Shown here: piece after piece, positions 1-8,889 of the stretch
Numbering within the stretch: position 1 is the stretch's first letter
Layout of the letters: each line of letters opens with the position of its first letter
From: JAGWRA01 sp035534615
GTDB lineage: Bacteria; Acidobacteriota; Vicinamibacteria; Vicinamibacterales; CAVVIG01
NCBI GenBank assembly: GCA_035534615.1
Contig: DATLRO010000052.1
Location: 1-61,471 of the forward strand
DNA length: 61,471 bases
Reading direction: 5' to 3'
Translations under genes and position numbers: made by a program
Notes under the pieces: model-generated
Told to the model about the DNA's origin: nothing
The model's database searches: none
Seen by the model: the letters and a program-made list of their open reading frames with translations, nothing else

Positions 1-291
1 CAGCTCGATCACCCTAAAGTCTTCATTCAGCAGGTAACTCGACTCTAGAACGAAGCACTTCTTCAATTTCGCATTAAAGTGGGTCTTGAAGTCCGAGGAG
101 TAGCCAGGGGCTTCGGCCTTCCATCCCATGCTGACTAGAACCCGCGCCGCGTCTGACGCGCAAGCGGCCTGCCACGCAAGGGCCTGCCGTGCCGCGCTCA
201 GCGGAGGAGCAGGGTCCGGCTTAGGTTGCGAGGCCCGCTGAACATTGATTGCCGCAATGGCCAGTGAGAAAATCAACGCTGCCGCCTTCAT
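1..291 (-). CDS. Secreted hypothetical protein, 3' end cut by window edge
   Basis: An uninterrupted reading frame of 97 codons starts at an ATG at 291 and runs off the left edge. The mRNA has a purine-rich AGGGGGC stretch just upstream as a possible ribosome binding site. The first 20 or so residues (MKAAALIFSLAIAAI...) look like a signal peptide, so the protein is probably exported. The rest has two Cys (about residues 44 and 79) and no family that I recognise. Base composition and codon use (TTG, CTA, AAT, AGT) are clearly less GC-rich than the genes after position 600, which suggests acquired DNA beside tRNA-Pro. Function unknown. Confidence 0.5.
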   Translation of the reverse strand, partial: MKAAALIFSLAIAAINVQRASQPKPDPAPPLSAARQALAWQAACASDAARVLVSMGWKAEAPGYSSDFKTHFNAKLKKCFVLESSYLLNEDFRVIEL

Positions 292-509
292 AATGCCCCC
301 TGCATCCGTTCATGCTCGGGCTTGCGAGATCACTCCCGTGCACGTAGCGACTGCGGCGAATCCTAAACCCCGACAACTGTCACGGCTAAGCAGATTGGCT
401 CGACGTTCCCTGAAGAGTGATAAGCGTGAGCCGTCGGCCTTCTGGACCCACAGTGGACCCAAAACAAAAGAGCCCGGCGAGCAGCCTGGCAAATTTGCCG
501 TAATTTAAT
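292..509. other. Low-GC intergenic segment beside tRNA-Pro
   Basis: No convincing gene is seen. The stretch holds a direct repeat TGGACCCA (443-450 and 454-461) and a perfect 12-base palindrome GGCAAATTTGCC (488-499), 10 bases beyond the encoded CCA of tRNA-Pro. The position at the 3' end of a tRNA and the lower GC fit the junction of an integrated element; no integrase is visible on this side. Confidence 0.4.
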
Positions 510-586
510 TGGTCGGGATGACAGGATTCGAACCTGCGACCCCCTGACCCCCAGTCAGGTGCGCTACCAGGCTGCGCTACATCCCG
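510..586 (-). tRNA. tRNA-Pro (anticodon GGG)
   Basis: Read on the minus strand the gene starts CGGGATG and folds as a cloverleaf. The acceptor arm CGGGATG pairs with CATCCCG, the anticodon stem is CCTGA/TCAGG around the loop CTGGGGG, and the T-loop is TTCGAAT. The anticodon is GGG, so it reads proline CCC/CCU. A discriminator A and CCA are encoded (513-510). Its 3' end faces the low-GC segment on the left. Confidence 0.96.
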
Positions 587-617
587 ATTCGGAACTGCTG
601 CTCGCGGAGTGACGTGT

Positions 618-1160
618 CTACGCCGGCGCGTGCTTCCGCCGGCCGCTCTTCACCGGCTTCGACGACCCTTTCGATGCGCCCTTGCGCCCGTGGCCGAACT
701 GCTCGGCCGCCGCCTTCACGCGCTCGGCGATCGGCCGCCCGCCGGTCGTGGTCGGCGGGGTCAGCTCGTACTCGTGGATCGGGTGCGGTCCGTCGGACGA
801 CAGCAGTTCGAGCAGCGATCGGAGCCCGCTCACCACCTCGCCGATCCGCTCGCGGGCATTGCGCCCGAGCAGGTCGTCCAGCGGCCCGTCTTCCGCGACG
901 AGCGTCGTCTCCCCCTCCAGCTTGCGCCGGGCCCCGGCCAGCGTCAGACCGTCGACCAGCAGCAGATGCTTGATCCGCAGCACCCGCTCGACGTCCCTCC
1001 GCCGGTAGATCCGCGGGGCGCCCGCGGTCTTCTGCACGCCCAGCTCGGGAAACTCCGCCTCCCACGAACGCAGGACGTACGGCTGGAGCCGGGCGATCTC
1101 GCAGACCTCCGCCGCCTTGAACAGCGCGCGATTGGGAATCTGAACCGGAGGATCGCTCAT
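618..1160 (-). CDS. MerR-family transcriptional regulator
   Basis: This is a 180-residue protein with a MerR-type winged helix-turn-helix at about residues 12-80, including the typical YVLRSWEAEFPEL and RIYRRRDVERVLRIK stretches. It then has a short helical segment and a Lys/Arg-rich C-terminus (RKGASKGSSKPVKSGRRK). There is no effector domain of known type and no Cys cluster, so the ligand is unknown. It has its own candidate promoter about 80 bases upstream, between it and der. The MerR assignment is solid; the regulated genes are unknown. Confidence 0.88.
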   Translation of the reverse strand: MSDPPVQIPNRALFKAAEVCEIARLQPYVLRSWEAEFPELGVQKTAGAPRIYRRRDVERVLRIKHLLLVDGLTLAGARRKLEGETTLVAEDGPLDDLLGRNARERIGEVVSGLRSLLELLSSDGPHPIHEYELTPPTTTGGRPIAERVKAAAEQFGHGRKGASKGSSKPVKSGRRKHAPA

Positions 1161-1242
1161 CTGCCCTCGACGGCTGCAACCCGCCCGACACCCCGGTCGG
1201 CGCGACGCGCCGCCGGCTCTTCCGGACTTCCCGTGCCTCGAA

Positions 1243-1251
1243 AGTATAGCA
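1243..1251 (-). promoter_or_regulatory. Extended -10 promoter of the merR-type gene
   Basis: On the minus strand the sequence reads TGCTATACT, a TGn motif joined to a TATACT -10 box. No good -35 box lies upstream, as expected for an extended -10 promoter. It lies about 80 bases before the start codon at 1160 and just after the stop of der. Confidence 0.5.
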
Positions 1252-1283
1252 TGCAGGCCGGATAGACGCCCGGCCCCCGCCGC

Positions 1284-2774
1284 CTACTTCGCCCGGCGCC
1301 GGACCTGAATCCTGATCGGCGTCCCCAGGAAGCCGAACGACTCCCGGAGCTGGTTGGCCAGGAACCGCTCGTACGAGAAATGAAACGTCGTCGCGACGTT
1401 GGTGAAGAAGACGAACAGCGGCGGCGCCGTGCCGATCTGCGCGGCGTAGAGGATGCGGACGTGCTTCCGGCCGGGGCTCGCCGGCGGATGGACCGCCGTG
1501 ACCGCCTCCACGAACTTGTTCAGCTCGGCGGTCGGCACCCGCCGCTTCCGCGCCTCGGCCACCCGGTCGATCATCTCCAGCAGCTTCGACGCCCGCTCGC
1601 CGGTGCGGGCGGAGATGTGCAGCACCGGCACGTAGTCCAGGAACTTCAGCCGGAATCGCAGCTCTTCGTCGAACACCTTCGACGCGTCGGGACCCCGCTC
1701 CTTCATCAGGTCCCACTTGTTGGCCACGATGATGATCCCCTTGCCCGCTCGAGCGGCTTCGCCGGCGATCGCCGCATCCTGATCGGTGATGCCTTCCACC
1801 GCGTCGACCACCAGCGCCGCCACGTCGACCAGTTCGATCGCCTTGCGGGCCGCCAGGACGCTGACCGCCTCGACCTTGCCGGACCGGGAAATCCGCCCGG
1901 GTCGCCGGATCCCGGCGGTGTCGATGATGCGGAACTGCCGGCGGTGCCACTTCATCACGGTATCGATGGCGTCCCTCGTCGTCCCGGGCATGTCGCTGAC
2001 GAGCACCCGCTCCTCCCGCAGCAACCGATTGACGAGCGACGACTTGCCGACGTTCGGCCGCCCGACGATCGCCACGGCGACCTCCGACGGTCCTGTTTCG
2101 GCCACCGCCGGTTCGACCCGTTCTTCTTCCTCCAGCTCGGTCGCGGCCCGCCCGCGCGGGCCCTTCCCGGCCGTCTCTTCCTCGCGGCCCGCCTCCGGCT
2201 TCCCCGGCTCCGCCGCGGTCCCGGCCGGCCGGCCGCTCGGCAGCCGGTCGCTCACCTCATCCAGCAGGTCGCTCACGCCCTGGCCGTGCTCGGCCGATAT
2301 TTCCATGACGGGATCGAAGCCGAGCTGGTAGAACTCCATCGCCCCGTCGCGCGCCCGGCGGTCGTCGGTCTTGTTGATCACGACGACGACCGGACGGTTG
2401 AGCTGCCGGATCTGCCGGGCGATGGAGTGATCGCCCGGGACCAGCCCCTCCCGCCCATCGACGACAAAGACGAGGAGGTCGGCACTCTCGAGCGCCTTGC
2501 GGCCGTGGGCCACGACCAGCTCCTGCAGCGGGTCCTGGCTGGCGCCGAACAGCCCCCCTGTGTCGATGAGCTGAAACTGGACGCCGCGCCAGACGACCGG
2601 CTGGGCGATCGTGTCCCGGGTGGTGCCGGGCACCGGGGCCACGATGGCGCGGCGGCTGCCGGTGATCCGGTTGAACAGGGTCGACTTGCCGACGTTCGGC
2701 CGGCCGACCAGGACGACGGCGGGAACCCGTTTGGCCACGCTTCTGCCCGTCTTTTCGGGGGCCGGCGCCCGCAT
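1284..2774 (-). CDS. der: Ribosome-assembly GTPase Der (EngA)
   Basis: This is a 496-residue tandem GTPase acting in 50S ribosome maturation. Two G domains are visible: GRPNVGKST at about 24-32 with NKTD at about 134, and GRPNVGKSS at about 238-246 with NKWD further on. They are followed by the KH-like C-terminal domain ending in RIQVRRRAK. The linker between the G domains (about 180-230) is unusually long and rich in Glu, Ala and Gly compared with E. coli Der. The gene lies just upstream of the merR-type gene and is divergent from hup. Confidence 0.96.
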   Translation of the reverse strand: MRAPAPEKTGRSVAKRVPAVVLVGRPNVGKSTLFNRITGSRRAIVAPVPGTTRDTIAQPVVWRGVQFQLIDTGGLFGASQDPLQELVVAHGRKALESADLLVFVVDGREGLVPGDHSIARQIRQLNRPVVVVINKTDDRRARDGAMEFYQLGFDPVMEISAEHGQGVSDLLDEVSDRLPSGRPAGTAAEPGKPEAGREEETAGKGPRGRAATELEEEERVEPAVAETGPSEVAVAIVGRPNVGKSSLVNRLLREERVLVSDMPGTTRDAIDTVMKWHRRQFRIIDTAGIRRPGRISRSGKVEAVSVLAARKAIELVDVAALVVDAVEGITDQDAAIAGEAARAGKGIIIVANKWDLMKERGPDASKVFDEELRFRLKFLDYVPVLHISARTGERASKLLEMIDRVAEARKRRVPTAELNKFVEAVTAVHPPASPGRKHVRILYAAQIGTAPPLFVFFTNVATTFHFSYERFLANQLRESFGFLGTPIRIQVRRRAK

Positions 2775-2807
2775 CCAGGGAATCCGGATTACGAGTTAGC
2801 CCCAGCC

Positions 2808-2836
2808 TTGACAGCGTAAGTTCAACAACCTATGAT
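2808..2836 (+). promoter_or_regulatory. Sigma-70-type promoter of the HU gene
   Basis: TTGACA (2808-2813) and TATGAT (2831-2836) are separated by 17 bases, one mismatch from consensus overall. It is followed by AGGAG at 2851-2855 and the ATG at 2865. In such GC-rich DNA this is the clearest promoter of the window and predicts strong constitutive expression. Confidence 0.85.
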
Positions 2837-2864
2837 AGTTACCAGTTTTCAGGAGACCATAAGC

Positions 2865-3134
2865 ATGATTAAGGTCGACATCGTCAACGAGGTGTCCAAG
2901 GTGGCCGAGATCACCAAGGTCAAAGCCGAAGTGGCGGTCGACGCCGTCTTCGATGCCATGCGGGTCTCCATGCAGCGTGGCGAGCGGATCGAATTGCGGG
3001 GCTTCGGCGTCTTTCAGGTGAAGCCCCGGAAGCGTGGCATCGGCCGCAATCCCCGCACGGGCAAGGAAGTGCGGATCCCACCCGGACGAACGATCCGGTT
3101 CAAGCCGGGCAAAGACCTGCAGAATATCGGGTAA
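2865..3134 (+). CDS. hup: HU/IHF-family DNA-binding protein
   Basis: This is an 89-residue nucleoid-associated protein of the HU/IHF fold. It binds and bends DNA as a dimer. The signature beta-arm region GRNPRTGKEVRIPPGRT is intact and is followed by the C-terminal helix IRFKPGKDL. The start ATG at 2865 (MIKVDIVNEV) is chosen over the in-frame ATG at 2832. The AGGAG at 2851 is 9 bases before it, and the promoter would place the transcript start near 2843, after the upstream ATG. It is divergent from der. Confidence 0.92.
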   Translation: MIKVDIVNEVSKVAEITKVKAEVAVDAVFDAMRVSMQRGERIELRGFGVFQVKPRKRGIGRNPRTGKEVRIPPGRTIRFKPGKDLQNIG

Positions 3135-3179
3135 GCCGGACGAGCTCCACAGTCCGGCGCCCGACGCGCCGCATCGGGC
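3135..3179 (+). terminator. Two hairpins after the HU gene
   Basis: Directly after the stop codon, GCCGGAC (3135-3141) pairs with GTCCGGC (3152-3158), then GCCCGA (3159-3164) pairs with TCGGGC (3174-3179). No T-run follows, so this may be a weak or Rho-assisted terminator or an mRNA 3'-end stabiliser. Confidence 0.45.
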
Positions 3180-3247
3180 GTGCAACCCGTCCGAGCGTCC
3201 GCCGACCGGCCGCTCGTCCCGATCGCATCGGAAGAAGAAGACCGGCC

Positions 3248-4270
3248 GTGACTGACACACACGATCCCGAACATCCGCTGCCCCTGGATTTCGACCACGT
3301 GTTCGAGCGCAGCCCGCTGGAGGCCGCAGGGCTTCCCGACCGGATCGTCTTCCTGCCGCCGGTGCGCGGCAAGGCGGCCGGCAAGTTCCGGGATCGGGTC
3401 TGGCTGCACGTGCTGCTGTTCGTGCTGACCGTGGCCGTCACCACGCTGGTCGGCGCCAACCAGTATGCCGCATTCGCCTCGAATTTTCTCACGGTCGAGA
3501 TTCCGTTCTCAATCGGGCTGATCGTCCGGGGCCTGTGGTACAGCGCGACGATCCTGCTGATTCTCGGCGCGCACGAATTCGGCCACTACTTCGCGTGCCG
3601 CTACTACGACGTGGACGCGTCGCTCCCCTACTTCCTGCCGGCGCCGCTGCCGCTGACGGGGACGCTGGGGGCGTTCATCCGGATCCGGGAGCCGATTCCC
3701 AGCAAGCGCATGCTGTTCGACATCGGCATCGCCGGCCCGATTGCCGGGTTCGTCGTCGCGGTGCCGGCGCTGATCCTCGGCATCGCCATGTCGCGCATGA
3801 CGCCGCTGCCGCAGGGCTTCGAAGGGCTGACGCTCGGCGAGCCGCTGCTGTTCAAGGGGGTGTCCTGGCTCATCTGGGGCCCGACCCGCCCCGGCTGGTC
3901 GCTCAACCTGCATCCGGTCGCCTTTGCCGCCTGGTTCGGCATGCTGGCGACGGCGCTCAACCTGTTTCCGATCGGGCAGCTCGACGGCGGTCACGTCACC
4001 TACGCCGTGTTCGGGCGCCGGTCGACGACGATCACGCTGGTGATGATGGCGGTCACGATCGGGCTGACGTTCGTCTCGGTGAGCTGGGTCGCCTGGGCGG
4101 TGCTGCTGAGCGGCATGCTCATCGCGTTCGGGTTCCGCCACCCGCGCACGCTGGACGAGCACGTGCCGCTCGATCGCAAGCGGCTCTGGCTCGCGCTCTT
4201 CGCGCTGGTGATGTTCATCCTCTGCTTCACCCCCGCCCCGATCCAGGTCGCGCACGTCGTCGGGCGATAG
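3248..4270 (+). CDS. Site-2-protease-family (M50) membrane metalloprotease
   Basis: This is a 340-residue multi-spanning membrane protein. The zinc-binding HEFGH is at about 109-113 within a membrane segment, and the second M50 motif (NLFPIGQLDGGH) is at about 238-249, which supplies the third ligand. The family cleaves substrates within the membrane, often anti-sigma factors. There is no PDZ domain, so it is closer to the short FtsH-independent S2P type than to RseP. The start is GTG at 3248 with a GGAAG-like element upstream. No anti-sigma factor gene lies nearby, so the substrate is unknown. It is convergent with priA. Confidence 0.85.
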   Translation: MTDTHDPEHPLPLDFDHVFERSPLEAAGLPDRIVFLPPVRGKAAGKFRDRVWLHVLLFVLTVAVTTLVGANQYAAFASNFLTVEIPFSIGLIVRGLWYSATILLILGAHEFGHYFACRYYDVDASLPYFLPAPLPLTGTLGAFIRIREPIPSKRMLFDIGIAGPIAGFVVAVPALILGIAMSRMTPLPQGFEGLTLGEPLLFKGVSWLIWGPTRPGWSLNLHPVAFAAWFGMLATALNLFPIGQLDGGHVTYAVFGRRSTTITLVMMAVTIGLTFVSVSWVAWAVLLSGMLIAFGFRHPRTLDEHVPLDRKRLWLALFALVMFILCFTPAPIQVAHVVGR

Positions 4271-4277
4271 GACGGGG

Positions 4278-4308
4278 GAATGATGAGGAGTCCCGAGCCC
4301 TGAGTCAG
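4278..4308. repeat. Short heptamer array between convergent genes
   Basis: The units GAATGAT, then after three bases GAGTCCC, GAGCCCT and GAGTCAG, form a degenerate 7-bp tandem repeat. It lies between the stop of the M50 protease gene and the stop of priA, and the last unit overlaps the priA stop codon. It belongs to the same family as the arrays at 16621, 17825, 40387 and 55005. Confidence 0.5.
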
Positions 4309-6893
4309 AGCATCGACACCGGATCCACGTCGATCCGGATGCGGCGCCGGAGGGCGGCATCCGCCGCCACGGCCTGCCGCAGCGCCTCGCGCATCCGCGT
4401 CCGCTGCGTCCCCTTCAGGAACAGCTGCGCGCGGTACTCGCCGCGCAGCCGCGACAGCGGCGCCGGCGCCGGGCCGAGCACCTGGATGTGGGCGTTCGCG
4501 CCGGCCGCCGCGCGAACGCGCTGCACGACGCCGGCCGCATCCTCCATCGCCGCCGCCAGCGTCGGCGCCCGGACGACCGCGTTGATGAGCGACACGACCG
4601 GCGGATACCGCATCGCCCGCCGGAACACCAGTTCCTTCTCGAAGAAGGCCCGATAGTCCTGCCGGCACGCCAGCTGGATGCTGTAGTGATCGGGGTAGAG
4701 GGTCTGCACGATCGCCTCGCCCCGCTGCTCGCCCCGCCCCGCCCGGCCGGCCACCTGCGTCAGCAGCTGAAACGTCCGCTCCGCCGCCCGGAAATCGGCG
4801 AGCCCGAGCCCGACGTCGGCCGACACGACGCCGACGAGCGTGACCCGCGGAAAATCGTGTCCTTTGGCAATCATCTGCGTGCCGACGAGCACATCGATCG
4901 TGCCGTCCGCGAACGCCGCCAGGAGCGAGGGGAGCGCGCCGCGCCGGCGGATCGCGTCCCGGTCGATGCGCGCGACGCGCGCCCCGGGCAGCGCCGTGCG
5001 GATTTCCTCCTCCACCCGCTGCGTGCCGAATCCGACCTGCTCGAGATACGGCGCGGCGCAGGTCTGACACCGCGCCGGCACCGGCGCCGAGTAGTTGCAG
5101 TAGTGGCACCGGGCGCGGCGGACGGCGTGGCTGCTTCCGTGCACGGTCAGCGACACGCTGCAGTTCGGGCATTCCAGCGTGCCGCCGCACTGCCGGCAGA
5201 AGACGGCGGTCGAGAAGCCGCGGCGGTTCAGCAGGACCAGCGCCTGCTCGCGGCGCGCGAGCCGATCGGCGAGCGCCTCCCGCAGCGGCGCGCTCAGCAC
5301 GACGTCCGGCCCCTCGGCCGCGTACACCTCGCGCATGTCCACGACCCGCACCGACGCCAGCGGCCGGTCGAGCACGCGCCGGTCGAGCGTCACCAGCGCG
5401 TACCGTCCCGAGACGGCGTGCTGGTAGGTTTCCAGCGACGGCGTCGCCGATCCGAGGACGACGAGCGCCCCTTCCCGCTGGCCCCGCATCACGGCGACGT
5501 TGCGGCCGTGATAGCGCGGGCTCTCCTCCTGCTTGTACGAGCTGTCGTGCTCCTCGTCCACGATGATGAGCCCGGTCGACACGAGCGGCGCGAACACGGC
5601 CGACCGCGTGCCGACGACGACGTCGACGTCGCCGCGGCGGATGCGCTGCCACTGATCGTGGCGCTCGCCGTCCGACAGTCCGCTGTGCTGAATCGCGACC
5701 CGTGCGCCGAACGCGGCCCGGAAGATCGCCGCCACCGCCGGCGTCAGCGCGATTTCCGGCACGAGGACCAGCGCGCGGCGTCCGGCGGCCAGCGTGCGCG
5801 CCGCCAGGCGCACGTAGAGCTCGGTCTTGCCGCTGCCGGTCACGCCGTGCAGCAGCGCCACCGCGAACGTCCCGGCGTCGGCCAGCTGCGACAGCCGGTC
5901 GAACGCCGCGGTCTGCTCGGCGGTCAGCAGCCGCCGGTCATCGATGCCGGCCGCCACCGGATCGGCCGCGGCGCCGAGCGCCGCCGACGTGAACGGGTCA
6001 CGCTCGATCCGGTCGCGGCGGACGGTCAAAAAGCCGCGGGCCGCCAGCCGATCGATGGTCTCCGCGGGCACGCCGCGCCCGGCCAGCTCCGGCAGCGGCA
6101 ACCCGTCCGGCGCGCCCCTTAGCGCGTCCAGCGCCTCCCGCTGCCTGGTCCCCATCCGCACCCCCGGCTCGCCCGGCCCGGCCGCCGCGGCCAGGCCGTG
6201 GGCCGTCAGCGTGGCGACCCGGACCGTCCGGTGCGCGTCCGCGCGCCCGATCACCGGCTGCGTGACCGTCACCAGCCCCCGGCGTTCCAGCGCGTGCACC
6301 ATGGCGCGCACCGGCGGCGCGGACGCCCGCGCGCGCCCCCCGGCCTCCCGCGCGAGCCGGGCCGACAGCCGCGCGAGGCTCGTGGGGCGGCCGGGCGCCA
6401 GGGTCTGCAGCAGCCGTCCCGCCAGTCCGGCGGCGGTTCCGGCCGCGGCGGCCGCCAGGCCGGCATCGGTCAGCTGGACGGTCCGCTCGCTTTCGAGCGA
6501 TGCGCGCGGCGGCATCGCGGCCGCCATCGTCTCGCCCGGTCCGGCCACGTAGTACGCGGCGGTCCACAGCGCCAGTTCGACCACGTGCGGCGGCACGAAC
6601 GGCTCATCGTCCAGGACGTCGAGCAGCGGCTTGATCGGACCGGATGCCGGCGCCTCCCCGGCCGGCTCGATGGCGACGACGCAGCCGGTGAGCGTGCGCG
6701 GACCGACCGGCACGAGCACACGGGCGCCGATGGCCGGCAGATCGAGCGCGGGCGGCACCTCGTAGGTCAGCAGGCCGAGCGACGGCACCGGGACCGCGAC
6801 CTGCACGCGCGGCGCCGCCGCCTCGACCGGCGCGGAGGCGCCGGCCGGATCGAGCGGCAGCCCGCGGCCCGCGGCAGCCACCGGCTCACTCAC
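4305..6893 (-). CDS. priA: Primosomal protein N' (replication restart helicase PriA)
   Basis: This is an 862-residue 3'-to-5' helicase that reloads the replisome at stalled forks. A Walker A motif (GVTGSGKTEL) and a DEEHD Walker B box are visible in the helicase core. The zinc-binding Cys array follows (CRQCG, CPNC, CHYC, CQTC) with all eight cysteines, then helicase motifs V-VI (VAGRAGRGEQ). The N-terminal 3'-DNA-end-binding domain is about 100 residues. It is longer than E. coli PriA (732 residues), owing to Ala/Gly-rich insertions. The start overlaps the end of the uracil-DNA glycosylase gene by 8 bases, so the two are co-translated. Confidence 0.96.
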   Translation of the reverse strand: MSEPVAAAGRGLPLDPAGASAPVEAAAPRVQVAVPVPSLGLLTYEVPPALDLPAIGARVLVPVGPRTLTGCVVAIEPAGEAPASGPIKPLLDVLDDEPFVPPHVVELALWTAAYYVAGPGETMAAAMPPRASLESERTVQLTDAGLAAAAAGTAAGLAGRLLQTLAPGRPTSLARLSARLAREAGGRARASAPPVRAMVHALERRGLVTVTQPVIGRADAHRTVRVATLTAHGLAAAAGPGEPGVRMGTRQREALDALRGAPDGLPLPELAGRGVPAETIDRLAARGFLTVRRDRIERDPFTSAALGAAADPVAAGIDDRRLLTAEQTAAFDRLSQLADAGTFAVALLHGVTGSGKTELYVRLAARTLAAGRRALVLVPEIALTPAVAAIFRAAFGARVAIQHSGLSDGERHDQWQRIRRGDVDVVVGTRSAVFAPLVSTGLIIVDEEHDSSYKQEESPRYHGRNVAVMRGQREGALVVLGSATPSLETYQHAVSGRYALVTLDRRVLDRPLASVRVVDMREVYAAEGPDVVLSAPLREALADRLARREQALVLLNRRGFSTAVFCRQCGGTLECPNCSVSLTVHGSSHAVRRARCHYCNYSAPVPARCQTCAAPYLEQVGFGTQRVEEEIRTALPGARVARIDRDAIRRRGALPSLLAAFADGTIDVLVGTQMIAKGHDFPRVTLVGVVSADVGLGLADFRAAERTFQLLTQVAGRAGRGEQRGEAIVQTLYPDHYSIQLACRQDYRAFFEKELVFRRAMRYPPVVSLINAVVRAPTLAAAMEDAAGVVQRVRAAAGANAHIQVLGPAPAPLSRLRGEYRAQLFLKGTQRTRMREALRQAVAADAALRRRIRIDVDPVSML

Positions 6894-7644
6894 CGCCGAG
6901 CAGGGCGCGGACCTGCTTCATGTCTTCCCAGACGTCGCGCTTCGATCCGGGATTGCGCAGCAGGTAGGCGGGATGGAACGTCGGAATGAGCGTCGCGCCG
7001 CGGTAGTCGTACGTCCGTCCGCGCAGGCGCGAGATCGGGTCGAGCGTGCGCAGCAGGGTCTGCGCGGCGAACTTGCCGAGCGCCACGATGACCCTCGGCC
7101 TGATGGCGTCGATCTGCGCGAACAGGAACGGCTCGCACGTCGCGACCTCCTCCGGCTCGGGATTCCGGTTCTGCGGCGGCCGGCACTTGATGACGTTCGC
7201 GATGTAGACCTCGTCGCGCGTCAGCCCGATCGACTCGATGATCTTCGTCAGCAGCTGGCCCGCGCGGCCGACGAACGGAATGCCCTGCACGTCCTCGTCC
7301 GCGCCCGGCGCCTCGCCGACGAACATGAGCCGGGCCTCGGGATTGCCGACGCCGAAGACGATCTGCCGGCGGCCCATCCCGTGCAGCTGACAGCGCGTGC
7401 AGTCGCCGATCTCGGCGCGGATCGCCGCCAGCGCACCGGCCGGCGGCCCGGCCTCCGTCGCGGGAGGCGCGGCCGGTGGCGGGCCGCCCGCGGCCTCCGC
7501 CGCCCCGGCCGGCCGTTCCTGCGGCGGCTCCGCGTCCGCCGCCGGCTCGGCACGCGTCCGCCAGCGGGGGTCGCGGCTGACGCCGTCGACGCCGAGCTGC
7601 GCGAAGAACTCGAGGTGGGCGGTGAGGTCGTCGTGGGATGACAT
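6886..7644 (-). CDS. Uracil-DNA glycosylase, family 4 (Fe-S type)
   Basis: This is a 252-residue enzyme that removes uracil from DNA. The family 4/5 motif GEAPGADED is present in the middle of the protein, with four Cys placed as 4Fe-4S ligands (CTRC, the Cys of KCRPP and the Cys of TCEPF) and the GKFAAQ segment. The first 75 residues are an Ala/Pro-rich extension not needed for catalysis. It lies between coaBC and priA in the long minus-strand operon, in keeping with a DNA-maintenance role. Confidence 0.9.
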   Translation of the reverse strand: MSSHDDLTAHLEFFAQLGVDGVSRDPRWRTRAEPAADAEPPQERPAGAAEAAGGPPPAAPPATEAGPPAGALAAIRAEIGDCTRCQLHGMGRRQIVFGVGNPEARLMFVGEAPGADEDVQGIPFVGRAGQLLTKIIESIGLTRDEVYIANVIKCRPPQNRNPEPEEVATCEPFLFAQIDAIRPRVIVALGKFAAQTLLRTLDPISRLRGRTYDYRGATLIPTFHPAYLLRNPGSKRDVWEDMKQVRALLGGE

Positions 7645-7686
7645 GGCGATCCGATCCGTGCAGGCGATGGGCGATCGGGCGGACCG

Positions 7687-8889
7687 CTAGCCGCGCTCCG
7701 CCAGCAGCCGTTCCACCCGATCGAGAATCACGGCGGCGACCGCCGCCTTCGATTGCATTGGCACCGGCTCGCTGCCGTCGGGCCCGACGATCGTGACGGC
7801 GTTGGTGCCGACGTCGAAACCGGCGCCGGGCTGCAGCACGTCGTTCGCCACGATGAAGTCCACCTGCTTCTTCCGGCGCTTCGCGTCGGCGCGCGCCACC
7901 ACGTCCTCGCTCTCCGCGGCGAACCCGACGAGCACCGGGCGGCCCGGCAGCTGGTCCCGCTGCCGGCCGAGGTCGGCCAGGATGTCCGGCGTCGGCACGA
8001 GCGTCAGCGTCAGAGCGCCGCCCGTCTTGCTGACTTTCTGCGGCGCGACGCTGGCCGGCTGGTAATCGGCCACGGCGGCGGCCATCACGATGAGATCGGC
8101 GCCGGCCGCCCGGCTCATCACGGCATCGTGCATCTCGGTCGCCCGGCGGACGCGCACCAGCTCGGTGACCGCGGGCGGCTCGACCGGCGTCGGGCCGGCG
8201 ACGAGCACCACCTGCGCGCCGCGGCGCATCGCCTCGTCCGCAATGGCGAAGCCCATCCGGCCGCTCGACCGGTTGCCGAGATAGCGCACCGGGTCGACGT
8301 CCTCGTAGGTCGGTCCGGCGGTCACGAGGACGCGCCGGCCCCGCAGCGGGCCGGCCGGCTGGATCACGCGCTCGGCGGCGGCGACGATGTCGTCCGGCTC
8401 GGCCAGGCGTCCCCGGCCGATCCAGCCGCACGCCAGGTAGCCTTCACCCGGCTCGACGAGGCGGACGCCGCGGCCGGCGAGCAGTTCGAGGTTCCGCTGC
8501 ACGGCGGGATGGCGCAGCATGTTGACGTTCATCGACGGCGCGATCAGCACGGGGGCGGGGGTCGCCAGATACAGGGACGACAGGAAGTCGTCCGCGATGC
8601 CGGCGGCGAACTTGCCGATGATGTCGGCGGTCGCCGGGACGACGAGCAGCAGGGCGATGTCAGACGCGATGGCGATGTGCTCGATGTTCGCGTTCGCGCC
8701 CGGCTCGAACTGATCGGTCACGACGCGGCGCCGGGTGATCGCCTCGAACGTCAGCGGCCCGACGAAGTGCGTGGCGGCCCGCGTCATCACGGCGACGACG
8801 TCGTGCCCGCGCTTCTGCAGCCCGCGCGCCACTTCCACGGCCTTGTAGGCGCCGACGCCGCCGCTGACCCCGAGGGCAATCAAAGCCAT
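7687..8889 (-). CDS. coaBC: Bifunctional 4'-phosphopantothenoylcysteine decarboxylase / phosphopantothenoylcysteine synthase
   Basis: This is a roughly 400-residue fused CoaB-CoaC enzyme for two steps of coenzyme A synthesis. The N-terminal FMN-binding CoaC half has GVSGGVGAYK near the start, the PSMNVNM motif and the ACGWIG segment. The C-terminal CoaB half has the nucleotide-binding VTAGPTYEDVDPVRYLGNRSSG region (quoted in part) and KVSKTGG. The start chosen is the ATG at 8889 (MALIALGVSGG); a frame extension to 8913 adds nine unlikely residues. It follows gmk by 48 bases; in many bacteria rpoZ lies in that gap, but here there is no room for it. Confidence 0.94.
   Translation of the reverse strand: MALIALGVSGGVGAYKAVEVARGLQKRGHDVVAVMTRAATHFVGPLTFEAITRRRVVTDQFEPGANANIEHIAIASDIALLLVVPATADIIGKFAAGIADDFLSSLYLATPAPVLIAPSMNVNMLRHPAVQRNLELLAGRGVRLVEPGEGYLACGWIGRGRLAEPDDIVAAAERVIQPAGPLRGRRVLVTAGPTYEDVDPVRYLGNRSSGRMGFAIADEAMRRGAQVVLVAGPTPVEPPAVTELVRVRRATEMHDAVMSRAAGADLIVMAAAVADYQPASVAPQKVSKTGGALTLTLVPTPDILADLGRQRDQLPGRPVLVGFAAESEDVVARADAKRRKKQVDFIVANDVLQPGAGFDVGTNAVTIVGPDGSEPVPMQSKAAVAAVILDRVERLLAERG

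Noticed and set aside
245..508. An 87-codon plus-strand frame near the left edge
   Set aside because: It is antisense to the start of the secreted-protein gene and has no recognisable features.
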